A model generated the notes under the pieces. The model ran no database searches. It was not told the origin of the DNA and saw only the letters and a program-made list of their open reading frames with translations. Made by a program: the position numbers and the translations under genes. From Oscillospiraceae bacterium (lineage in GTDB: Bacteria > Bacillota > Clostridia > Oscillospirales > Acutalibacteraceae): a stretch of DNA of 64,000 bases. The stretch is from positions 124,001-188,000 of the forward strand of contig JALCPP010000005.1 of NCBI GenBank assembly GCA_022650485.1. Reading direction: 5' to 3'. Shown one piece after another: positions 8,062 to 16,398 of the stretch (within the stretch, counting starts at the first letter, position 1; every line of letters starts with the position of its first letter).

Positions 8062-8133
8062 GCAGTTGGTTCCTCCCCCAATTTTCCTAATTTGTTGTAC
8101 GAACAGCCCAAAGCGCAAAGTTCAAACTCTTTT

Positions 8134-8162
8134 AGTATAACAAGTGCAAGAGTGAAAAACAA
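8134..8162 (-). promoter_or_regulatory. Candidate promoter of the amino acid permease
   Basis: On the minus strand TTGTTT (8157-8162) and TATACT (8134-8139) are separated by 17 bp, about 70 bases before the permease start. Confidence 0.5.
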
Positions 8163-8469
8163 TGAAAATACTTGTATTTAAACATTTTTTATGCGAATTA
8201 AAAAATCGGCCTGCCTTTTAAGATGTGGATAAAGTGATTTATTCAGGAAGAATAGGGAAAGTGAAGATTAATTTTCCTGTATATCTTATTTTTAACATTA
8301 TTTTTTATACACATATGGAAGAAAAAATACTATAATTCTCCAAAATAATTAATTTTAAGCAATTTTCTTTTCTGTTATTTCCTGCCTCTTTTTGGCTTAT
8401 AAAATGGTGCTACTGACCTTAATTACCAAAAATTCTGGTTGGATATTAACAGCAGAAAGGGAATGGACA
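8163..8469. other. AT-rich intergenic region before the secreted repeat protein
   Basis: Very AT-rich DNA. A TATAAT at 8331-8336 with a poor -35 (TACACA at 8308) is the best promoter candidate for the next gene. I see no riboswitch, repeat array or other gene in it. Confidence 0.4.
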
Positions 8470-10461
8470 GTGAGAAAGCAGTATCGCATTTTAAGCATGT
8501 TTCTTGCACTTGTGCTGACGGCTTCCGTTTTTACCGGCAGTTTGGCATTTGCGGAAGAAACCAGTACATCGGTTATTACACTCAACGATTTTGATTCGGC
8601 AACAACCGTTGAAAAAAGCAGCAGAACGAATTATGAAATTGAGATTGACCATCCTGAAGTAAAATTGCAGGCGGAATCCAGTGATGAAACCGTTTTAAAG
8701 ACCAAACTTGTAGAGGACGCAGAGAGCCCTGAATATTATACCCTTTGTTTGGAAGCCTACGGAGAAGGGAAAGCGGTTGTAACCCTGACCGCTTCAGATG
8801 GAGCAACCGTATCCAAAGCCATTACGGTTGAGGATACCGGGTATGAATGGAATTATACCGCCGAAGCCGATCAGACGGAAGACTTTAATATTCCTTCCGG
8901 AAACAGCCGCTACATAAAGGTTCACTACGAAAATTTAAGTGCGGAGTCTTATACACAGCCGACTTTGACTTCAGATCATCCGGATATTATTGCCGCGACG
9001 TTGGTGGACAATGAGGGTGACGACTATTTTTACCGTGTTGATGCAGTGGGAAGCAATGGTCAGACCGCGGCGCTTTCCATCGGAAGTTCTGACTGTGTGG
9101 TCGAGAACAGGCTCTGCACTGTTACCATTGCGGAAAATTCAGACCTCAGCATCGATACGAAATCGACTTATGTTTGCAGCCTTTTCGATACCTATCATTT
9201 TGTGGTTCATACAAATTCAAAGATTGCTCCTGAAGTATCGGCTTCCAATGAGAATCTTTCCGTTTCTTCGGTTGGAATGGTTGACGGCGGATATGAATAT
9301 GTCATGGAAGCAGAACACGAGGGAGACTCTTTGGTGCAGGCAAAATTAGATGGACAAACAGCTGCTTTTGCCGTTTCCGTCCGTTTTGCCGACCAGCCGT
9401 CCGTTGTGTTTGACGCACCTGAAGCGGTTTCGGTTCCGCGCGGACAATCCTATACCTATCATTTCTCTATTATGGGTGGAGGAACCCCTTCTTTTACTCC
9501 GGATCAGACCGGGGCATTTACCGTCAATTCGGTTTGCAAGAACGGGATTCGTTATGATTGTACGATCGCGGCCACGGGAGATGTGGGTCAAAGTGCATCT
9601 CTTCTGGTTTCTTTCCCGGACAGCGGTGAGGACAGCTATACGGTAAATGTGGGAAAAGTTACGGTTGCGGAACAGACCGGTACGGTTTTGAAATCGGATA
9701 CCAATGATGATTTCTCCCTCGCCAAAGGGTCCAGCTATCAGTTTAAAATTACGGGTGCCAACAACTTTTATGCCGGTTCTTCCGGGGCGTTCACTGTGTC
9801 TAAAGTCACAACTTCCGGCAGTGATACCTATTACCGGATTACGGCGACTGGCAAGGTTGGCGCGGCGGCCGGATTCTATATGTCTGCACCGGGCTGTGTG
9901 CCGCTGAAAGTGTGTGCGGTTACGGTGGCGCCTGTGCAGATTACATCAGACACCAATGATGATTTTGAGCTTTCCACAGGGAAAAGCTATCAGTTTAAAC
10001 TGACCGCTCCGGGTGCAAAGTCAATCCAGTTCAATGCGGGTTCTGCAGGCGTTGTACAGCCGGTTTTGGTCAAGCATACGGGAAATGACTTTTATTACAA
10101 GATTACTGCGGTCGGAGCACCGGGCCGGCAGACCGGAATTTATGCTTCGGTGCCTGGGCAAAATGCTGTGAAGCTCTGCGTTGTAACAGTTAAAGAAGTA
10201 AAAGTTGTATCTGACACCAACAGTGATTTCAGTCTTGCTGCGGGTGCCTCTTACCAATTCAAGGTGACCGCTCCGGGCGCATCTTCTGTCAACTTTACGG
10301 CGGGTTCTCAGGGCGTCGTTCATACCTGCTTTGTTGCGCGGAACGGGGACGATTTCTTCTTTAAGGTTACGGGCAGGGGAACACACGGTCAGCAGACGGG
10401 CATCTATGTTTCGGTGCCGAATCAGGCGGCCACAAAGGTCTGTGTCATTACTATAAAATAA
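8470..10461 (+). CDS. Large secreted protein with C-terminal tandem repeats
   Basis: From the GTG at 8470 (GAAAGGG eight bases before it) the product has 663 residues. A clear signal peptide comes first (RKQYRILSMFLALVLTASVF, likely cleavage after SLAFA), with no transmembrane anchor or LPXTG motif afterwards. The rest is beta-rich. The C-terminal 255 residues contain three repeats of about 85 residues (starting near 9694, 9945 and 10209), each with S-D-T-N-x-D-F, S-Y-Q-F-K and a closing V-C-x-V-T-V. Earlier domains look like diverged copies. The layout fits an extracellular, Ig-like or adhesive protein. I do not recognise a named family. The unit is monocistronic and ends in a strong terminator. 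Confidence 0.75.
   Translation: MRKQYRILSMFLALVLTASVFTGSLAFAEETSTSVITLNDFDSATTVEKSSRTNYEIEIDHPEVKLQAESSDETVLKTKLVEDAESPEYYTLCLEAYGEGKAVVTLTASDGATVSKAITVEDTGYEWNYTAEADQTEDFNIPSGNSRYIKVHYENLSAESYTQPTLTSDHPDIIAATLVDNEGDDYFYRVDAVGSNGQTAALSIGSSDCVVENRLCTVTIAENSDLSIDTKSTYVCSLFDTYHFVVHTNSKIAPEVSASNENLSVSSVGMVDGGYEYVMEAEHEGDSLVQAKLDGQTAAFAVSVRFADQPSVVFDAPEAVSVPRGQSYTYHFSIMGGGTPSFTPDQTGAFTVNSVCKNGIRYDCTIAATGDVGQSASLLVSFPDSGEDSYTVNVGKVTVAEQTGTVLKSDTNDDFSLAKGSSYQFKITGANNFYAGSSGAFTVSKVTTSGSDTYYRITATGKVGAAAGFYMSAPGCVPLKVCAVTVAPVQITSDTNDDFELSTGKSYQFKLTAPGAKSIQFNAGSAGVVQPVLVKHTGNDFYYKITAVGAPGRQTGIYASVPGQNAVKLCVVTVKEVKVVSDTNSDFSLAAGASYQFKVTAPGASSVNFTAGSQGVVHTCFVARNGDDFFFKVTGRGTHGQQTGIYVSVPNQAATKVCVITIK
9694..10461 (+). 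repeat. Three tandem protein-coding repeats of about 85 codons
   Basis: Units begin near 9694, 9945 and 10209. Each encodes S-D-T-N-D/S-D-F followed by S-Y-Q-F-K about ten residues later, a G-N/S-D-x-F/Y-Y-x-I/V-T core and a C-x-V-T ending. The copies differ at many positions, so they are old duplications rather than recent DNA repeats. Confidence 0.75.
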
Positions 10462-10475
10462 TGAGGGCCATTTCA

Positions 10476-10525
10476 GGCCGTTTCTCTGCGCTTTGCAGAG
10501 GAGCGGCCTTTTCTTGTTATTTTTC
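10476..10525 (+). terminator. Terminator after the secreted repeat protein
   Basis: A 14-bp stem GGCCGTTTCTCTGC/GCAGAGGAGCGGCC (10476-10489 and 10495-10508, with G-T pairs) is followed by TTTTCTTGTTATTTTT. Confidence 0.85.
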
Positions 10526-10575
10526 AATTGTCTGGCATATCTCTTTCAGGTGTTACAAAGAATAAAATTTAATTC

Positions 10576-10625
10576 TTGTTAAAATACTGAAACAATGCTA
10601 AAATCAAATAAAATTTATTTTATTT
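10576..10625 (+). promoter_or_regulatory. Promoter and palindromic operator of the MFS exporter
   Basis: TTGTTA (10576-10581) and TAAAAT (10599-10604) are separated by 17 bp. Starting two bases downstream is a perfect inverted repeat with 9-base arms AAATAAAAT/ATTTTATTT (10606-10614 and 10617-10625) around TT, well placed for a repressor at the transcription start. The AT richness makes chance pairing possible. Confidence 0.5.
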
Positions 10626-10650
10626 AATTAACAGCCGAAAGGGAACAGGA

Positions 10651-11913
10651 ATGAGATCAGTGTTTTTAAAAAAATTTCCCTATGCAAATCTGCCAAGAGA
10701 GATGTACATTTTGTTTGCGGCGCGGGTTATTTCCTGTATTGGTGGATTTATTCAGCCGCTTTTGACTCTGATCTTAACGCAGAAGCTGGGCTTTTCCCCC
10801 GCCAGGGCAGGCGGATTTTCTGCGTTTTTAATTTTGACGCAGGCGCCTTCTGTCATTCTGGGCGGGAAGCTGGCGGACTGGATCGGCCGAAAAAAAGTTC
10901 TGGTATTCTGCCAAACGTTCGGTTCTTTCTTTTATTTACTTTGCGGTCTGTTTCCACAGCCTTCCCTGATGATTCCGTGCATTACACTTGCGGCGGATCT
11001 TTACACGGCGGCTATGCCGGCTTATGATGCGATGACGGCTGACCTTTCATCCCCACAAAAACGGCAGGCATCGTTTTCACTGATTTATCTGGGAATCAAT
11101 ATTGGATATATGGTCAGCCCTGTTTTGGCGGGACTTCTGTTTCAATCCCATCTTCAGTTAATGTTTTTGCTTGACGGAGGAACAACGCTGATTTCCACTT
11201 TGCTTCTTGCGGTATTGGTCCGCGAGGGCAAGTGGAGAGAGAATGCGGAATTCCCAAATTCAGTGAGGGCAGAAGACAGAATTTCGGTGTTTCGCTTGCT
11301 GCGGCTTCTTCCCGTCCTTTTAATGGTAGTCCTTTTTAATTTTTCCTACTGTTTTACATACTCACAGTGGAGCTTTCTTTTGCCGCTTCAGCTTGGAACT
11401 CTTTATGGGGGAAAAGGGGCGGTTCATTACAGTATGGTGACGGCGCTGAATGCCTTGATTGTCGTGCTGTTTACCCCTATCCTGACTGGACTGACCCGTC
11501 ACTGCCGCCCGCTTCGGGTAATGGCGTTCAGCGGTGCGGTGTTCGGCATTTCCTATATGATGTTTGCTTTTTCAAACTCCATGCTCATGTTTATGCTGAC
11601 CGGCGCAGTTTTTACGTTTGGGGAAATTCTGAACAGTATTCATATGAGGCCGTTTGTGGCAAACCATACGCCGCCGCGGTATCTGGGCAGAGTCAACTCA
11701 TTTGTCATGTTCGTTCAGGGAAGCGGCAATGCACTGGGGCCGCTGTCTGCAGGGTGGATGGTAGGGCCGGTGGGGTATTTGTTCACGTGGCTGTTTCAGG
11801 CGGCGTTCGTGCTGCTGGGTGCTTTCGGAATTCTGGCTATGGATGGCAGAGAGAAACGGCAGGAGCACACCGAGGCTTTTCCCGTTCCGATCCAGAAAAG
11901 TGCCGATTCATAA
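10651..11913 (+). CDS. MFS transporter, drug-efflux type
   Basis: The 420-residue membrane protein has about 12 predicted helices. The MFS loop motif between helices 2 and 3 reads GGKLADWIGRKKVL, the characteristic G-x-x-x-D-R/W-x-G-R-K/R pattern. FNFSYCFTYSQWSFLLPLQL opens the second half. Members with this pattern (DHA1/DHA2-like, YttB/MdtG style) mostly export drugs or small molecules. The substrate is unknown. AAAGGGAACAGG lies just before the ATG. No partner gene is in the unit. The fatty acid operon follows after about 190 bp with its own promoter. Confidence 0.82.
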   Translation: MRSVFLKKFPYANLPREMYILFAARVISCIGGFIQPLLTLILTQKLGFSPARAGGFSAFLILTQAPSVILGGKLADWIGRKKVLVFCQTFGSFFYLLCGLFPQPSLMIPCITLAADLYTAAMPAYDAMTADLSSPQKRQASFSLIYLGINIGYMVSPVLAGLLFQSHLQLMFLLDGGTTLISTLLLAVLVREGKWRENAEFPNSVRAEDRISVFRLLRLLPVLLMVVLFNFSYCFTYSQWSFLLPLQLGTLYGGKGAVHYSMVTALNALIVVLFTPILTGLTRHCRPLRVMAFSGAVFGISYMMFAFSNSMLMFMLTGAVFTFGEILNSIHMRPFVANHTPPRYLGRVNSFVMFVQGSGNALGPLSAGWMVGPVGYLFTWLFQAAFVLLGAFGILAMDGREKRQEHTEAFPVPIQKSADS

Positions 11914-12032
11914 TTCTTCGAGCGGCAGACTGGTTGATGTATCCCACAAAGGGAGCTGGAAAATTTCAAAATTACGACACGAAAGCTGCCGCTTTTTTTA
12001 TGGTTTATGAAATGCAACAGACAAAATAGCTC

Positions 12033-12079
12033 TTGACAAACAAAGCATACCATGTTATAAACTTAGATAAACAAACTAA
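12033..12079 (+). promoter_or_regulatory. Promoter and FabT-type operator of the fatty acid operon
   Basis: TTGACA (12033-12038) and TATAAA (12056-12061) are separated by 17 bp. Directly behind lies TTAGATAAACAAACTAA (12063-12079), an inverted repeat TTAG...CTAA resembling the AT-rich boxes bound by MarR-type FabT regulators. Its place at the transcription start would block RNA polymerase, so the operon is probably autoregulated by its first gene. Confidence 0.75.
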
Positions 12080-12105
12080 TTAAATGATTGGGAGAGGAAA
12101 CGTTT

Positions 12106-12567
12106 ATGCTGGATTCGTTTGAAAAAGAACTCAACGATATCCTGGTGGATACGTTCCGTTCCATCCTCAAGGTGGAAGAAGATACGCTCAAAAGCACAAA
12201 GATTGATCTTTCTATCAGTGAACTGCATCTTTTAGAAGCCGCAGGAAAAGACCGGGAACATGGCAGAACTATCAGCGAGCTTGCACAAGAGCTGAATATT
12301 ACACTGCCTTCCGTCACCGTTGCAATCAATAAGCTCTTGAAAAAAGGGTACGTTAAAAAGGAAAAAAGCGGGGAAGATGCCCGCATGGTTTATGTTGTGC
12401 TGACAAGGCAGGGCAGTAAAGTCGACCATGCACACCGCTATTTTCACCGGCAGATGGTACGCCAGGTCAGCTCGGAATTTTCTGAGGATGAGAAGAAAAT
12501 ACTGGCGAAAGGGATATCCAAGCTGGATGCGTTCTTTAAAGAGAAGAGCGCGGAAATGGAGCGATAA
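12106..12567 (+). CDS. fabT: MarR-family regulator of fatty acid synthesis, FabT-like
   Basis: The 153-residue winged-helix protein has a MarR DNA-binding region around residues 45-95 (TISELAQELNITLPSVTVAINK, then LLKKGYVKKEKSGEDARMVY with the usual D-x-R wing), flanked by dimerisation helices. FabT-type regulators repress fab genes, using acyl-ACP as co-repressor in streptococci. The ATG at 12106 follows GGGAGAGG. A TTG 18 bases upstream overlaps that site and is unlikely. The gene is the first of the operon, right behind the operator, and its stop touches the fabH start, supporting this role. Confidence 0.82.
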   Translation: MLDSFEKELNDILVDTFRSILKVEEDTLKSTKIDLSISELHLLEAAGKDREHGRTISELAQELNITLPSVTVAINKLLKKGYVKKEKSGEDARMVYVVLTRQGSKVDHAHRYFHRQMVRQVSSEFSEDEKKILAKGISKLDAFFKEKSAEMER

Positions 12568-13530
12568 ATGGCTTTTACAATATTGGGAACCGGCAGCTGC
12601 CTGCCGGAACTGGCTGTCGGCAATTATGAATTCACAAAGTTTGTAGAAACGAGCGACCAGTGGATTACAACGCGCACAGGAATCCACAGAAGGCATTTCG
12701 TAAAAGGGGAAAGCCTGCAAAGCATTGCGGTGAAAGCCGCACAGAATGCTTTGGAAGATGCGGATGCCGCCGCGAATGAACTGGATCTGATTTTGTGCGC
12801 AACAGTGCAGGGGGAAGATATTTCACCGGCTCTTGCCTGTTCCGTGCAGAAAGAACTTGGTGCGGTCTGTCCCGCATTTGACTTGAACGCGGGGTGCACG
12901 GGTTTTCTGTATGCGCTTAACACGGCGGCCGCGTATTTTCGTTCCGGGATGGTTCGCCGTGTTCTGATTGTCTGCGCGGAACAGCTTTCGCGTTTTATCG
13001 ACTGGGAGGATCGCAGTACCTGCGTACTGTTTGGCGATGGCGCGGGTGCAGTCGTTTTGTCCCAGGGGAACGACCTTCTCAGCACGCGTATTGCTGCTGA
13101 TGGGCAGAGGGAAAACCTGAATATTACAGGGGAAGGCATTTCAGGGCCGTTCTGGGAATCAAAGAGACAAAAACGCTGCATCTGCATGAACGGGCGTGAA
13201 ATCTTTAAATTTGCCGTAACGACGGTTCAGCATGAAATCACAGCAGCTGCCAAAGACGCCGGCCTTTCGGTGGATGACGTGGACTGCTTTCTGCTTCATC
13301 AGGCGAACGGCCGCATCATTGAGTCAGCACGGGTTCGGCTGCATCAGCCGGAAGAAAAATTTCCGGTTAATTATGCGGAGTGCGGCAATACTTCTTCCGC
13401 CAGTATTCCGATTCTGCTTGACGACTTGAACCGGAATCGGCGCTTAAAAAAAGGAGACATTCTGCTGCTCTGTGCGTTTGGCGCGGGTTTAACCTGGGGT
13501 TCCTGCGTGATTCGCTGGAATAAAGATTGA
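12568..13530 (+). CDS. fabH: 3-oxoacyl-ACP synthase III (FabH)
   Basis: FabH condenses an acyl-CoA with malonyl-ACP to start fatty acid synthesis. The 320-residue protein has the full catalytic triad at the expected places: Cys110 in NAGCTGF, His244 in LLHQANGRI and Asn274 in CGNTSSAS. The C terminus holds the usual glycine-rich GAGLTWGS loop. The start directly follows the fabT stop with GGAGCG ahead of it. It opens the structural part of the operon and is followed 28 bases later by acpP. Confidence 0.95.
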   Translation: MAFTILGTGSCLPELAVGNYEFTKFVETSDQWITTRTGIHRRHFVKGESLQSIAVKAAQNALEDADAAANELDLILCATVQGEDISPALACSVQKELGAVCPAFDLNAGCTGFLYALNTAAAYFRSGMVRRVLIVCAEQLSRFIDWEDRSTCVLFGDGAGAVVLSQGNDLLSTRIAADGQRENLNITGEGISGPFWESKRQKRCICMNGREIFKFAVTTVQHEITAAAKDAGLSVDDVDCFLLHQANGRIIESARVRLHQPEEKFPVNYAECGNTSSASIPILLDDLNRNRRLKKGDILLLCAFGAGLTWGSCVIRWNKD

Positions 13531-13558
13531 AATTATTATTATAATGGAGGAAATTCAC

Positions 13559-13780
13559 ATGGTATTTGAAAAAGTAGCAAAAATTTTGGCGGAGTACAAA
13601 GAGGTAGACGTGTCTGCCATTCATCCGGAAAGCACACTGGAAGAGCTTGGCCTCGATTCACTCGATACGGTCGATCTGATTATGCAGTTTGAGGATGAGT
13701 TCGGTGTTTCGCTCGAAATGGATGAAAAGATGAAAACTGTTGGTGACCTTGCAAAATTAATTCAGGAAAGTAAGAGATAA
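13559..13780 (+). CDS. acpP: Acyl carrier protein
   Basis: The 73-residue acidic four-helix protein carries the growing acyl chain on phosphopantetheine. The attachment site is Ser34 in LGLDSLDTVDL. The ATG at 13559 follows AATGGAGGAA. A frame start 15 bases earlier lies inside this ribosome site. The gene sits between fabH and fabK with a gap of only four bases to fabK, the usual place in Firmicute fab operons. Confidence 0.95.
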   Translation: MVFEKVAKILAEYKEVDVSAIHPESTLEELGLDSLDTVDLIMQFEDEFGVSLEMDEKMKTVGDLAKLIQESKR

Positions 13781-13784
13781 CGCT

Positions 13785-14732
13785 ATGATACACACACCGC
13801 TTTGTGACCTTTTAGGAATCCGGTACCCTATTCTTCAGGGCGGCATGGCATGGATTGCGGACGCTTCTCTGGCTTCCGCGGTATCTAACGCCGGCGGCCT
13901 GGGAATCATTTCCGCAATGAATGCCAGCGACGAATGGCTCAGAACGGAAATTAAAAAAGCCAGGACCATGACGGACTGCCCGTTCGGCGTAAATATTATG
14001 CTGAAAAGCCCGTTTGCGGCGCAGGTTGCCCGCGTTGTGGCGGAGGAACGAATTCCCGTTGTGACGACGGGGGCAGGGGACCCGTCCCGCTATATGGAAG
14101 GGTGGAACAAAGCGGGAATCCGGGTTCTGCCGGTCGTTGCCTCCACTGCCGTTGCGCGCCATGTGGAACGTGCCGGTGCGGCTGCGGTGATCGCGGAAGG
14201 AGGGGAGTCCGGTGGTCATGTCGGCGACCTTACCACCATGGTGCTGGTCCCTCAGGTCTGCGATTGCGTTGAAATCCCAGTCATTGCTGCAGGGGGGATC
14301 GCCGACGGCCGCGCCATTGCGGCGTCCATGATGCTGGGTGCGGTCGGGGTGCAGTCCGGCACCCGCTTTTTGGTAGCAAAGGAATGCACGGTTCATCAGA
14401 ATTATAAAAAACGTATTTTAAAGGCAAAAGATATCGGTACGGTCACGACGGGAAAACGTCTTGGGCATCCGGTTCGCTGCCTGAAAAATGCTTTTTCCAG
14501 AGAATTCTTGTCCAAGGAATATGATCCGGCGGTCGATTTGGAAGAGTTGGAAACCCTCGGCGTCGGCGCGCTGCGGCTTGCCGCCCGTGAGGGGGATGAG
14601 CAACAAGGCTGCTTTATGGCAGGGCAGTCTGCGGCTTTGGTCAAAAAGGAACAGACGGCGGAAGAGATCATTACCGAAATGTTTACAGAAGCGGAAACTG
14701 TTTTGCGCGGAGGGAACAAATGGGTCAGATAG
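13785..14732 (+). CDS. fabK: Enoyl-ACP reductase II (FabK), FMN-dependent
   Basis: FabK reduces enoyl-ACP in the last step of each elongation cycle, using FMN and NAD(P)H. The 315-residue TIM-barrel protein starts with LGIRYPILQGGMAWIAD, contains AEGGESGGHVGDLTTM with the likely catalytic His in GGHVG, and has the FMN phosphate loop PVIAAGGIADGRAIAA. Length and all these motifs match FabK of streptococci and clostridia. No fabI homologue is seen in the window, so this is the operon's standard reductase. It overlaps fabD by 13 bases. Confidence 0.93.
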   Translation: MIHTPLCDLLGIRYPILQGGMAWIADASLASAVSNAGGLGIISAMNASDEWLRTEIKKARTMTDCPFGVNIMLKSPFAAQVARVVAEERIPVVTTGAGDPSRYMEGWNKAGIRVLPVVASTAVARHVERAGAAAVIAEGGESGGHVGDLTTMVLVPQVCDCVEIPVIAAGGIADGRAIAASMMLGAVGVQSGTRFLVAKECTVHQNYKKRILKAKDIGTVTTGKRLGHPVRCLKNAFSREFLSKEYDPAVDLEELETLGVGALRLAAREGDEQQGCFMAGQSAALVKKEQTAEEIITEMFTEAETVLRGGNKWVR

Positions 14733-15649
14733 CAATTGTCTTTGCCGGTCAGGGTGCGCAGCATCCGGGTATGGGCAAAGAACTGTATGATGTTTCGCCG
14801 GCGGCTCGTTCTGTTTTTGAGATGGCGGAACGCATTCGGCCTGGAACGCTGCGCCAGTGCTTTGAGGGGACGAAGCGTGAGCTTTCCCAAACGGTTAACA
14901 CGCAGCCCTGTGTGTTTGCGGTCGATTTGGCCTGCGCCGAAGCGCTTCGGGAGGCCGGAGTGGACGCGCGCGGCGCGGCGGGATTTTCGCTGGGTGAAAT
15001 TGCGGCGCTTGCGTTTACGGGAATCCTGTCCGCGCAGGATGCCTTCCGTCTGGTCTGCAGGCGCGCGGAACTGATGGAGCGGTGTTCCCATCAAAAGGCT
15101 GGAGCAATGGCGGCAATTCTTGGTTTGCAGACACAGCAGGCGGAGCAGATTTGCAGACAGGCCGGTGTTTGGCCGGTCAATTACAATTGCCCGGGTCAGG
15201 TTGTGGCCGCAGGGGAAACAGAATCCATTGCCTCGCTCCGTGCGCTGGCTGCAAAGGAAGGCGGACGGGCGGTTCGGCTTGCTGTTTCCGGTGCGTTTCA
15301 TTCGCCGCTGATGCAGGAGGCCTCGGATGGGCTTGCAAAAGAGCTGAATCGCTATGTACTGGCTCTGCCAGCTCTGCCGCTTTATTCAAACGTGACTGCA
15401 CAGCCCTATGGAACCGACGCGGCCGATTTCATTGCGCGTCAGGTGATCAGTCCGGTACTCTGGCAGAAAACCATAGAAAATATGATGAAGGACGGGTTCG
15501 ATACGTTTGTGGAAGTCGGTCCAGGCACCACATTGTCCGGGCTGATTCGAAGAATTTCGCAAAAAGTGAATGTCTTGCATATAGAGGACCCGGCAGGTCT
15601 TGCCGACGCGGTCCGGCCGATAGAGGAGGAAAATCATGCTCAAGGGTAA
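14720..15649 (+). CDS. fabD: Malonyl-CoA:ACP transacylase (FabD)
   Basis: FabD moves malonyl groups from CoA to ACP. The 309-residue protein begins with IAIVFAGQGAQHPGMGKELY, has the nucleophile Ser90 in GFSLGEIAAL, an Arg in the CRRAELME helix for the carboxylate, and His194 in GAFHSPLM. The C-terminal TFVEVGPGTTLSGLIRR is also typical. The ATG lies inside the end of fabK, showing translational coupling, and the 3' end overlaps fabG by 14 bases. Confidence 0.95.
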   Translation: MGQIAIVFAGQGAQHPGMGKELYDVSPAARSVFEMAERIRPGTLRQCFEGTKRELSQTVNTQPCVFAVDLACAEALREAGVDARGAAGFSLGEIAALAFTGILSAQDAFRLVCRRAELMERCSHQKAGAMAAILGLQTQQAEQICRQAGVWPVNYNCPGQVVAAGETESIASLRALAAKEGGRAVRLAVSGAFHSPLMQEASDGLAKELNRYVLALPALPLYSNVTAQPYGTDAADFIARQVISPVLWQKTIENMMKDGFDTFVEVGPGTTLSGLIRRISQKVNVLHIEDPAGLADAVRPIEEENHAQG

Positions 15650-16376
15650 AACGGCGGTAATCACGGGTGCTGCCCGCGGAATTGGACGGGAAATCGCGTT
15701 TCGTTTTGCAGAACAAGGGGCAGACGTTGCCGCTATTTATTCCGGAAGCCGGGATGCCGCGGAAGAACTCTGTGAGAAAATCCGCGCGCTGGGCAGAAAA
15801 GCCTCTTCCTACCGGTGTGATGTTTCCAATCCGGATGATGTAAAGGAAACGATTGTAAGAATTCGATCTGATTTCGATGGAATCGACATTTTGGTTAACA
15901 ATGCCGGAATTACCAAGGATCTGCTGATTCCCCAAATGAAAGAGGAAGATTTTGACCGCGTGCTGAATGTGAATTTAAAGGGCGCGTTTCATATGATTCG
16001 CCAAACCTATATGATTTTTGCACGGAAACGTGCGGGCAGGATTATTAATATTTCATCCGTTTCCGGCTTGATCGGGGGAGCGGGCCAGGCAAATTATTCT
16101 GCCGCCAAGGCTGGGTTGATCGGGCTGACAAAATCGGTTGCCCGGGAGCTTGCGGGCCGTAATGTGACCTGCAACGCGATTGCCCCCGGCTTGATTGATA
16201 CGTCGATGACCCGCGAAATGAATCAGCAGGCGAAAGAACACATTCTGGAAACCATTCCCATGAAGCGGATCGGTCAGGCGGGCGATGTTGCAAATCTTGC
16301 ACTTTTCCTTGCATCGGACCTTTCAGGGTATATTACCGGAGAGGTAATTCGGGTTGACGGCGGCCTCTGTATGTGA
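15636..16376 (+). CDS. fabG: 3-oxoacyl-ACP reductase (FabG)
   Basis: FabG is an NADPH-dependent short-chain dehydrogenase that reduces 3-oxoacyl-ACP. The 246-residue protein has the Rossmann motif VITGAARGIGREIAFRFAE, the LVNNAGITKD strand, catalytic Ser in ISSVSG and Tyr154/Lys158 in NYSAAKAG, and a C-terminal GEVIRVDGGLCM. AGAGGAGGAAAATC precedes the ATG. It overlaps fabD and is followed 22 bases later by the second FabK-like gene. Confidence 0.95.
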   Translation: MLKGKTAVITGAARGIGREIAFRFAEQGADVAAIYSGSRDAAEELCEKIRALGRKASSYRCDVSNPDDVKETIVRIRSDFDGIDILVNNAGITKDLLIPQMKEEDFDRVLNVNLKGAFHMIRQTYMIFARKRAGRIINISSVSGLIGGAGQANYSAAKAGLIGLTKSVARELAGRNVTCNAIAPGLIDTSMTREMNQQAKEHILETIPMKRIGQAGDVANLALFLASDLSGYITGEVIRVDGGLCM

Positions 16377-16398
16377 GGGGATCGCGAAAGGAGCATGT

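Noticed and set aside
11367-12029. Plus-strand open frame of 220 codons
   Set aside because: It overlaps the MFS gene in another frame and runs into the fab promoter. The MFS frame has clear membrane helices and family motifs.
14402-15301. Minus-strand open frame of 299 codons
   Set aside because: Antisense to fabK and fabD, both of which have complete catalytic motifs.
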